30,509 nucleotides of DNA. Origin: Apostichopus parvimensis (lineage: Eukaryota > Echinodermata > Holothuroidea > Aspidochirotida > Stichopodidae). Below the pieces are notes generated by a model. That model did no database searches. It saw only the letters and a program-made list of their open reading frames with translations, and was not told the origin of the DNA. The position numbers were made by a program, and so were the translations under genes. Positions 1 to 10,300 of the stretch are shown piece by piece. Every line of letters starts with the position of its first letter. The first letter of the stretch is position 1. The DNA is taken from the NCBI GenBank assembly GCA_000934455.1, contig KN882551.1, positions 65,043-95,551 on the forward strand, written 5' to 3'.

Positions 1-1807
1 CCCCCCCCCACCCCCATCATCAGGCCTTAGCTACGTCCCTGCATGCTGGCGGTGTAAAACTGGTGAGTAAATTGTGTTTTTGGTTTTCGTGTACTTGACA
101 ACATTATATATGATTACATTACTACCCAAGCACACACTACCAAATATGTGATCCATCGGCATTATGGTTTTGGAGGAGTTCGCGACACATTCTGACAAAC
201 ATTTGACCAAGATGAAGTGGAATGGAGTTAAGATCCAAATTTTTGAGCAGATATCGGGGAATTAATTGCTCCTGATCTCCTGGGTAGTTTTGGCGATGAA
301 TTTGAACACGTATTGCATAATACAAGATAACATTGGAAAAATTATGAGTACTATTTCAAAGTAATGTTTCAAAATTCTTTGTTCAATACCCTGGTGAGTG
401 GTATAACATGAGTAAAAAAAATAAGGATTATTTCTTCCCCTTACATAAAACACAAGGATGTAAATATTCCCATAGTTGGAATTTCGTTCCTGCTAGTTAT
501 CATTACAATTAACCAATGGTATCATGCAGAGTATATATTTAGAATGTTACTGTCATAAAAACTGTAACGTGAGTAACCATGCAATGTGAGTAACCATGAA
601 ATTATGATGCCAATAGGAACCCAAAGACATCAAACATGTAATGTGAGTAACCATGGAATAACCCAAATCCAACCAAACAGAGGGTGCTGAGGTTGGTCAA
701 ACTTGCGTCATGGATACATCGGCGAAATGCACAACATAACATAAGCGAATGCCGCCCTTCATTTGCATATTAACCAAACTGAGAAAAGTATAACGAAGTT
801 ACATGCATAAACGAAGACCTGTTTCATACGTTAGTGCATAGGCCTACTACTAATGACATTAAAGTAGGTTGATTTTATACACTGAAACGTTCCTCTCTAA
901 TTAAACGGACCTTCAGATGATGGCCTCGGTTAATACTCAAAAAGATAAAATATGCTTATTCGTTCTTTTGGGATTTCTCGATACTGATTGGCCGACTGTC
1001 TTGCAGCGAGTCTTTCACAATTTCAAATAGCCTCAGACACAAAATGCAAGAATATTCACAACAGATGAAATTCGTAAATAAAACATTCCTTCCTTAAATG
1101 GGATATGATATACGTTTGGTAGTTGGTTCATACAGTGGTATTTTGTCCTGTTTATCAAGCACATCGCTAATGCTATTTGCCTACTGCTAATTAGCAAATT
1201 TCGAGTCGACCAAAAGTCGAAATGGGAATATTCCATGTAAACTCTGCCTTCATGAGCGCTATCAAACATATGAAAATTCATACTTCTTGAAGGTTAACTG
1301 TAGATCACGCTAAAATACATTTCTTTATTTATGATTGTGGCAAAAAAAGGAAGTAAACACTTCCCAGGCATGCATTACAAGTTGGGATATCTCCAGGGTA
1401 GATATAATGGGATTTAATAAGCTTAAAATGAAATATATTCCATAGTATTACACTTAATCCAACTTCAAGTTGCTTCTTTTTTTTGTTAATTAAAACAAAA
1501 TATGCGAAGTATAGGTGACCTTTCTGGATGCAAAACAATTCCAAATTAAATCACATTTACTTCATAATTAAATAAAAATGGACACATGAAACAATAATTG
1601 TCTTCAAACGTTAAGTGGCGTCGGTTATCGTTCACTTTATGTAGCTTAGAGCTGCAAATAGAAAATAATGTGAAAGTTAACCTAAGAGTAGTAGAACCAA
1701 GTACCACACGCCGCGCTCGGGAGTCACACGTCTGTAAAGTCTGCATAGCAAATACTTGAGGTTTTTGTTTTATTATTTGGGGGGGGGGGGGGCTAGGGGG
1801 GTTTCAG
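1..1807. other. Intergenic stretch, no gene seen
   Basis: No open frame here looks coding, and I recognise no RNA gene. It contains three copies of a roughly 15-bp word (AATGTGAGTAACCATG and variants) at 566-581, 583-598 and 640-655, and a run of 14 G at 1779-1792. The left edge, ending near position 41 in TTAGCTACGTCCCTG, resembles the terminal repeat of hAT-like DNA transposons by eye, but only one end is present. Confidence 0.6.
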
Positions 1808-3222
1808 TCGTATTTTATCTAATAGACTGGCAACAACCTATGCCCCCCCCTCTCCCTTTACTGTCAATAACATGTGGGGTGCCACAGGGGCCAATTCTGG
1901 GCCCGTTGCTCTTTGTTTTACTTATTTATGACATGGGTCAAAGTATTAAGCATTGCTCGGCGAACATGTTTGCAAATGATACAACATTTCATATGAAGGA
2001 CAATTCTGTAGATGATTTAAATACCAAACTTGATGAAGATATGGCTAATGTTTGCAAATGGTGCAAGAAAAATAAATTGGTTATAAATAGAAATTAAGCT
2101 AAAAGCATGTAGATTGGTTCAAAACAAAGGCTAAAATCCATTCAAAATGATTTAATTAATTATTGCCGTCGAAGATTCTTCAATTGAGAGTGTATGCTGT
2201 GAAAAGATTTGGTCGTAAAAATCGATGAAGAAGTCAGTCGACTACGTTTGCAAACTCGTTTCCAGTAGATTGACCTTACTTCGACGCAAACTTGTATTCC
2301 ATGGATATATTTGACCTATATTTGAGTATTGTAGTTTAGTAATAGGGTATGAGTAATGCCAGAATTGTTCCAAGCCTTAGTCGTCTACAGTAAGCTGCAG
2401 CAAGAATTGTTCTCAATGCAACATTTTATTGCGGTGTTCAGTGAGTGTTAGCTCAGTGGTTAACGCCGGTGCCTTTCAATCATAAGGTCCCGAGTTCGAG
2501 TCACTCCAAGATTAATGTATGTCGTCCAGTTACAGAGTTGTTGACAATTAACAATTCATTATCATGGACGTTAAAATATAAATCTAAGAGACTGACTTCG
2601 GTCAACTTGCGGCTTTGATAAGCCAATGATGGCTTCTTCGCGAGTTCCTGCTTGCAGAAGGATCTAAAATGCATATAGATATCGGAAAACCTTCTTCAAA
2701 TTAGAACAGGTCTTTCACTCGAGAAACGTTTAAAATGTCTTTAAATGGTCTGGCTTCACAGTACCTTGTGGACTTGTTCCGTCACACGAATAATGTACAT
2801 CACCACTCCATATAAGGTCCACCACACGAAATAATTTATTCTTAGAGGGTTGTAATATCCAGTTTCATCAGAAAACATTTTCATATGTTGATGCTAAGGA
2901 GTGGAACGAGTACTCAAGGTAGTGTAAAAATGCCAACTCCATAAATACCTTGAAACGTTTATCCAGGACTTTAACTTATTACTTATGCTCTCAATTTCAT
3001 TTCATTGATTGTTCCATGTTGTGTTTTATGCCATTGTCTATTTCGTATGTATTTTTTTCTTTTCATGGTCCTCTTATCGTTTACGTTTGTATTTCTATTT
3101 TATTTTTATTATGATTATATTTCTTTATGCTACTTGTAGTTTCTATATTCGAGGGCCTCGGGGAGATTAGCTTTACGCTAACCGAGTAAAGCATTTAATG
3201 TTAAATAAAAAAAATAATAAAA
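1808..3222 (+). mobile_element. 5'-truncated, inactive non-LTR retrotransposon (LINE) 3' half
   Basis: Decayed reverse-transcriptase gene. In one frame, from about 1808 to a stop at 2095-2097, GVPQGPILGPLLF is followed by the catalytic region MFANDTT, where the usual A-D-D carries Asn in place of the first Asp, and by the L-x-KWCKKNKLVIN element. Homology continues past stops and shifts of frame: a segment near 2180-2300 (EDSSIES, then KLVSSRLTLLRRK), another near 2370-2425 (LSRLQ, then AAARIVLNA), and a C-terminal segment near 2730-2960 (LNGLASQYLVDLFRH). It ends in a hairpin-bearing 3' UTR (about 3150-3200) and an A-rich tail at 3203-3222. A SINE interrupts it at about 2444-2670. Similar to jockey/CR1-type LINEs; the clade is not assigned. 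Confidence 0.82.
2444..2670 (+). mobile_element. tRNA-derived SINE, family A, copy 1 (nested in LINE)
   Basis: The tRNA-like head has box A (TTAGCTCAGTGGTTAACGC) and box B (GAGTTCGAGTCAC). An unrelated body of about 150 bp follows, with a GTCCAGTTACAGAGTTG segment, ending near GGATCTAAAAT. The same sequence recurs inverted at 18307-18533, which establishes it as a dispersed element. It interrupts the LINE, so it inserted later. Confidence 0.85.
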
Positions 3223-3299
3223 GCTTGTGTTAATTACTCTCAAAGCGTTTCAACAAAGAAGCCAGAAAATATTTTTGGCACATTTCAGTACCTAAATCT

Positions 3300-3700
3300 A
3301 GTCACTTCGGTAATGACGTCAGCTTCTCCGGCTGCCAGGTAACCAAAATACAATATGGCCGACAATTGACGTTTTGGTGAAAGTTTGATCGTGACTGATA
3401 TTTTCCAATATGTATGTATTGCTGTCTGGTTGAAACTTAATGGTAGAACCAATGTCTGTTTTAATTATTAAAAGTTTCCAACGTTGAAATTTTGGCCTGT
3501 AAATTGAGCTCTCCACTCGAAAAGGAGCTAGATCTATCAAATGCTAGGCTAGGCTTAACGTTAGTCTACATTATCGACACGCACTTTGACGTTACGCCTA
3601 CGGTAGGCTAGCTTTCGGGAATAACATTAGCGCTCAATGTGTATCACATCGGCCTAGGCTACTAGTACTAGGCCTAGTACTATAACTGTTTATATATGAT
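3300..3700 (+). promoter_or_regulatory. Candidate promoter / noncoding first-exon region of KinC
   Basis: A full CRE-type palindrome TGACGTCA lies at 3314-3321, followed by a good donor CAG|GTAACC at 3339 that could end a noncoding first exon, and a further TGACGTTA at 3586-3593. CpG dinucleotides are denser here than in the flanks, and a 20-bp palindrome lies at 3663-3682. I see no clear TATA box at a fitting distance. The coding exon 1 acceptor at 4343 requires an upstream exon, and this is the most promoter-like stretch before it. Confidence 0.3.
3663..3682. promoter_or_regulatory. 20-bp perfect palindrome
   Basis: TAGTACTAGGCCTAGTACTA is its own reverse complement. It is preceded by a related word, GGCCTAGGCTACTAGTACTA, so the surroundings contain several overlapping CTAG/GGCC inverted repeats. 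Function unknown: a dimeric protein site or a cruciform-forming repeat remnant are both possible. Confidence 0.5.
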
Positions 3701-3747
3701 GAACTAGACATATATAAAGGTACTAATTTAGAATCCGTACCAATCGA

Positions 3748-3862
3748 CCCTACTTCCTAACCCCTACTTCCTAACCCCTACTTCCTAACCATATTCCCTA
3801 ACCCTAATTCCTAACCCTAATTCCTAACCCCTACTTCCTAACCCTACTTCCTAACCCCTAAC
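3748..3862. repeat. Telomere-like minisatellite (CCTAACCC-rich)
   Basis: About nine imperfect 12-14 bp units of the form CCCTACTTCCTAAC or CCCTAATTCCTAAC. Each contains CCTAA or CCTAACCC, the C-strand telomere word, spaced by ACTT/ATT. It lies upstream of the first coding exon and is probably an ordinary minisatellite with chance or ancestral telomere similarity. Confidence 0.8.
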
Positions 3863-4343
3863 GTTATTCTGCCGATTCGAAGTTAGCTTTCCCATTCATA
3901 TGGTACGGATGTTAAAGTTAGACCTATATAAATAGCATGGTCATTTATACAAACCAACGTACTTGATGGCTGTGACGATAATGAATAGGGGTAGACTTGA
4001 ACACATAAAACTGTATCATCGTATTTTCGTTAATGCCATCAGTTTTCGTAGTGTTGTTATAACTCATTTTGTGAAAATTGTGTCAAATCTGGTCTGTTCT
4101 GTTTTCATAAATATTCACTGATGGCTAGAAAATGTTCAGATTCATAATCTATTTGGATCACTGCACAGCCTTAGTTTTGAGCACAACACATATCATATCA
4201 TATCTAGTTTTATTAATCACAATTTTTAACATTCATTTCATTTCCTTATCCACAACATTCACTCATACATAACCTGTTTCCCGAATATGCCTAAATTGCT
4301 TCACATCTAAATTATTTTTCTCATTTTCTTCTTTTCCTTACAG

Positions 4344-7300
4344 GTGGTGAATAAGAGGAGATTTCTGTGGTTAGAATAATGTCAACCTCCAGCACAAATG
4401 CAAAAGTAGCCCCAGGACCTGCCTCAGTGCAGGAAAGACCATCGTCTGCCAAATCGTACAACTGTAAGTTTGAAAAGAAACAAAACTTGTATTTGATCTA
4501 CCCTGTAGAACATAATTTAACAGTGTACAAGATTCCCCTTTCCAAAGATGGCTCTTCCCCCCCTTCCCCCCCCGCCACCTCCCTTCCCACATACATATTA
4601 TCTTACATTATTCTCCTCATACACCAGTCTATGTCATTTCGTCTGCCAATCATTGTTCTACATAACAGCATGGGTGAAGGAAGATCCTGCAGATGTGGCC
4701 AAGTTAAAAGATGATGAACGATCGTCCACCCCCGTGCAGTTTCTTTCTCCAAAGGGAAGCAGTGTTGTGTCCGTCAGAGAAGCAGCTGACATGAAGGTAG
4801 AGACTTTAGAAAATAGTTTGAACTATTTTTTTTTTCTCATGAATCTGTTTCAGGGATTCTGCATTTAACTTGTCACATGTTAGCTGATACGTTTTAAGTG
4901 AAAAAAAAAGTAAAAGCCAGATTTGCTTTCTTCTATAGATTCATTTATCAGAGTCACTTTTAATTTTGCTCCTCATTAGTTGCCTGCACTTGCAGTATTA
5001 AATATGAGGTGAGTCGATAGTCAGGTGCTTAAACCACACTTTAAGTGTTGAAAGATCATTTCAAGAATGTGTAGAAAACCAACCGAATACAAAAGTTTTC
5101 ATTTGGACAACCTCTATAAAGTAAGGCTAGAACACATTTTGATGTGAGAGAAACATATAATTCAGTGCAATAGAAGGTTAATGAATAATTCATATGAATG
5201 TGTGTCTTTCCCTCTACTGATCTGTTGTCAAACGGCATTAGGAGTCTATAGATATGATGGCTTCTGTTTGTGTGTGTGTGAGTTCTTAGGTTGTAAACAA
5301 GATAACTCAAAAACTATATGGTTGGGAACCTTCATATTTGATACGTGGACTTACTGGGCACAAGAATGCTATTGTTTTCTTTGGATGTCAACTGAAGTCA
5401 AAGTCTGAAAACCTTGTAAAATCAAGAGCTCTAAAGGTATCACATGTATGAACTTCATACTTGGTACGTGGATCCACCTTTTTGAGTACAAGAGCCCGAG
5501 GTCATGTTATCTGTGGAGGACAAAGTTTACTTGAGGTCAACAGAGATACTTCCAGCATTTCAGTCTTTCGATGAATATTTGATATGTCTGTGCACAGTTT
5601 ATGATAAATGTTCTCACATATGTTAAAAAGCATCTTGGCTATCTGGTTTACATTCTTGTTGACCTGTATTGCTTTGTTCCTGTCCAACAGGTCACGAATA
5701 CTGCCGGTCCCTCATCTAGAGGTAGCCGGCCTTCGACCCCTAAGCTTGAACGCCCTGTCTCTCCTAAATCTGTTAGGTCAGCATCACCAAGTCTCAGCCA
5801 CAAACTGAAAACAAATTCTGTGGCACCAACAGATGCAGTGTTGCCTGCACAAGAGCCTAAGGAATTGCAGAAACCAGAGCCTGTCGAAGGTACAGTAGTT
5901 AAAATCAGGAAAGCAGCTGTGACACCCTTCAGCCCCTCCCTCTTTAACCCTCGTAACCCTCTCACGATTCTATTCGCATCCTACATGAAAACAGCTCTGC
6001 TCTGTCGTTTGAGATCAAATGTCGGACTTCAAACTGTGGTTACAGAAACCAAAAACCACCTTTTGCCAATTGGAAATGGGTTTGTTTTATCTAGACTTGG
6101 CATGAAGGTACTGGTTAAAGGATATATTTCATACCATTATGTATCACCAAAATTACTATGATATCATGAAAATATGATATCGCCAGTGCCGTCTTGATTG
6201 CACTTGCAGAGAAGTTCTGACGGTTCTAACATTTTGATGTTATCGAGATGTTTTTTACTCTCAGTGGGATGTTTGACATTAAAATGAGAAGAAAATGGCA
6301 TTAAAAACTGTTTGTGGATGTTAGGTTCCTTTTACACTTGAGAATTCCTGTAGGTAAAGTTTAATTGATGATTTAGCATTCTGTAGTTCCTGTAGTTGAA
6401 CACTGTTGAACAAATTTGTTTTGATTCCCTTGTTACCTGCTGTGATTTCAACTTAAGTAGTACAACATTTCTATGCATAGCAATAACATGACGTTTACAT
6501 TGCAACTGCAATATGTATTTTTGTAAAGTCAATAAAGATTCATTCTGTAAGTGGAAACTACTGGTAGAAGTGGTTATAGGACCCCATCTTATAATATTTT
6601 ATATTAGAGTCTTTTTTCTTATGCTTTCTGTTTTATTTTGCTCAAGTTAATAGATTGTTTTGCAGCATATCAAGATATTTTGTTCTCTTCTTTATCTCGC
6701 AGCCTGGAGTGATAATGGTAAGAGTGAAGAGCCCACCAAACAGGTACCACGACCACCTTCGGGAGGCAGGGCAACCCCTCTACGTAATCGCTCTCCCGGA
6801 GAGGGGGCGCACATGGGTAGCGTTCCCAGTATGAGGTCTGTGATCAGTGTCAGGGAGGCTGCCGAGGACCAGAGGGTCGACGGGATGACCACGCCCGTCT
6901 CAAGCAAGGTGACACCAGCAGCCTCGAAAGTGGGCGGAGAAAAAACAACGGACGCTTCGAAAATTGCAGATGGTGAGTCAGACGATACAGGTTAAGGGCA
7001 TGACAAATTGTCATAAAAGCAGCATTTTGTTAAAATTTGAGTAAATTTGTCATTCTGTACCACTGTCTGTGTTTGAATGCAGTGTATAAGCGTCAGTGTT
7101 TTTCTGAAGTGGTAAAGACAAATTCATATTTTTTGAAAAAAGTTTTTGATGCTATTTTTGTATATGTACACGACTTATACTACCATGAGAAGTGTCCTTG
7201 GATATTGAAACGATTACATTCCAATGGAATGAGTGCTTACTCCTACTCTTGTGGTAATTTGATCAATAGTACGATCTTTGTTTGAATAATATTTGGTAGG

Positions 7301-10300
7301 TTTGTCAAAATATGGTTTGCAAAGAAGAAGAAAAAAGATAAAAATGCTGCTTGAAGTTACCCTGGCAATCTTCCTATTATTATGAGAATTGAAACAACTG
7401 TCAAAGTTGCGACTTCATGACCTTAGTAAAAGTGTTCGTTGGTTTCCTTTTTTCCCTATTTTCCTCTTCTTTTTTATTGCAGTCTTAAAGCTCGATAAGG
7501 ATTAAGAGGGTAGCTTTAATTTGGGATCTGTTAATTCTTTAGTGCCTTAGTTATTTAGTAAATGTATCAATCTTAAACCACAATCATATTTTGTGTTTTT
7601 CCCAATGAAGATTTTTTTAATGTGTTTTTTTATTTAAAGGTACTTTTAAGCCACAGGCAGATTATGGCCATGAGAGCTTTGCAAGAAGAAAAAATCCTTC
7701 TTCAAACTCTAAGCATTTACCAACTCAGAAAAAGTTTTTTACCACTTGATCTAACCTACCATGGGTCCTCCTCTTTCAATATCATTATTTGCCTGTCAAA
7801 TCCTCATCTAACGTAAATTATTCTGTAGCTGTTATCACCATGGTATGCTATTTTTTTTTCCCTTTAATTTGTCCCTATAATTCTTACATTTGTTGTCTTT
7901 CCAGATTCCAGAAGCATAGTATCAAGGGCTTCAACTCGAATAGCTCCCCCGCAGCCTGCCAATCAACAGCAGGCGTACATACCCTACGTGATGGCTCGAG
8001 ATACCATCGGTAAAGTGGTAGACGACATGAATCTGATGAAAGATAACCACATCGAAATTGTCCACAAAATTCAAGACGCCCACAAAAAAATTGAGAACGA
8101 GACTCAGGTACACGAAATGCTAGTGATTTTATTGACACTGAATAATATGTCTACCAGAAGTCAACAGCTCATTTTTTGTGTTAAGTGAATAAGTGTGCTA
8201 CTCTTTAGTGCAGGTAGCCATACCAATTATACATTATAAAACAGGATGTGTATAGGGCCTCAAAATTCTGGCTACTGGCTAAATGCTAGTGGAGTTTGCT
8301 GTGTCCAGTAGAGACATAAAAAAAGTGACCGGCAAACTTCTGTCAATGGACATTAAGAACTCAGACACACGTTGAGTCCCATAGCAATCGTCAGTTAAAG
8401 AATAGATATGATTTCAGTACCATACATGAGGCCTGAATTAATAGTTATTAACAGCAGATATTAATGCCAGTAAATAACTTAATTTTTAGTCAGAAATATA
8501 ATTACTGACAGTCATCTATTTTATTTTATTTTTCTGCATCTTGGATAAACAGTCTCAGTTCAACATTTTCGTCCTCGGTTTACGGACCCAGTACAAGGAG
8601 AAGGTGAAAACCTTTAAGCAGGTTATATTGGTCCATCAACAAGAAGTAGATGGGCTCAAGAATTATTGGGAGTCTTCTTTAACCGTGAGTTTTAGAGCAG
8701 TTTCTTACTTATGCCATCGTACATCAACATCGCTGGACGACCATCTCGTCTGATAATTTTCTTGATAAGATCTACCTACCATTTTGCTGAAAGTTGTCCC
8801 AGTTAGAACGTAGCTATCCCAAAACTATCCTATTTCTGTTATTTCTTACTTTCGAAAAAGAGGGACATGGCTAAACCATTGCTCTTGTGTCCGACCGGAC
8901 TCTCAAGATATTTATCACTTTGCCCTATGTGTGATATTCTCATCTTTGGTCAACCAAATTGTCAATACTGAACCAAACTTCATTTATTCTTTCATTTATT
9001 TGTTTGTTTTATCACAAAATGGGGGCAAGACTGTTGAAGAGATTAACTTTCAATGTAAACTGCAGGCCCTAAAACTTACCCAACAGATGTTTATGGCTAG
9101 ATGAATATATGGACCCCACTGCCCAGTGTGTCATTCTCTTTAACAATGTTAAAATTGTTACTTCTTTCCAACAGAGCCTCGCCCAGAAGAACAAGGAACT
9201 TATGAAACAAAAGAAGGAACTATTATTAATGAACAAGACAGAGGTGGAAAAACTACAAAAGGAAAAGGTGGGCCACATTAAAAGACACCCTTATCTGCTA
9301 TTAAGATCCAACAAGGAGAATTATGTGTAATGTATGATATGCAAGGCAAATACCTTTATATGTTATTAGCAGTTTTCTAAATCTATCAAATCCTATCCAC
9401 TCCCTATTGACTCCCTTGATAACCTTTGATTACAGTATAACATGTTCAATAAAATTGAATAATAAATTTGCATTTTTGCAATTTGCATTTTTTGAATTTG
9501 TGTTGAATTTATGTCATGCCATAGGAAATAGCTTTGGTTAATGCTAATTTATTCAGAAGGGGGCAGAAATTCTTCTTTCTTTTTTTTTAGATAAATACCC
9601 ACAAATATCAGTAAGCTACACAAATGTTTACCATTGAAATTTTCAAGTGACGTAGTATATTACAAAGGTTCATTTTGAATGTGTGACATGTACTTTCTAT
9701 TAAATTGAATAGAAATAGATTTGCTTGGTCATACTCTGTGTAGGGAATAAGATTTCACATTCAACTGGTAAGCCACTGTGTTGAAACTTTGATGCTGAGC
9801 GGATATGCAGCTAGGCTGCATAGCTAAATTAACACTTTTTGTGCTATGCAGTTTCCCACAATGCACTGCAGTTTCACACAATAGGTATTGCCATCTTCAG
9901 CCTTGCTGCAGGGGATTTTGCAGCTGCTACAGCTTTCTTTTTGACACTGGAGTCCATGAAACTGTTACTATAGGTCTCGTTGTTGACCACTTGAACGACA
10001 GTTCTTTTGTCTTTCAAAGAGGGTGCAGGCGGGGGGGGGGGGGGGGGGGGGATAGGAGGTGGTAGGAGAGGGAGGACAAGTATGGAATGCTGATTCAATA
10101 TTATTTTTTCATCTGTCTTCTTTATGTTTGCGTTACTTCGGCAGGAGCAATTAATGATGGAGCTAACCCAGAAGATGGATGAAGATGGCAAAACCAGTCA
10201 CGAGAAAATCAAACTGCTTCAGGAATCAGAGAAAAGTCTAGAGGATGAAAAGAAGGCAAGCCCTTTATACATTAACTTTCAAGAACAACATATATTGTTA

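Noticed and set aside
24..41. Right end of an hAT-like transposon (TTAGCTACGTCCCTG)
   Set aside because: The partner end would be outside the window and the resemblance is short; kept only as a note in the intergenic entry.
2444..2520. Possible functional tRNA gene
   Set aside because: Boxes A and B are present, but the sequence is one of two copies of a longer dispersed element with a shared non-tRNA body; it is the head of a SINE.
4371..4592. Minus-strand open frame opposite coding exon 1
   Set aside because: Shadow of the exon plus C-rich intron; low-complexity Gly/Arg/Trp translation with no homology.
5890..6161. Extended open frame past coding exon 3 as coding sequence
   Set aside because: It lacks the composition of the exon and ends in a stop, while the GTACAG donor at 5890 joins coding exon 4 in the required phase 1.
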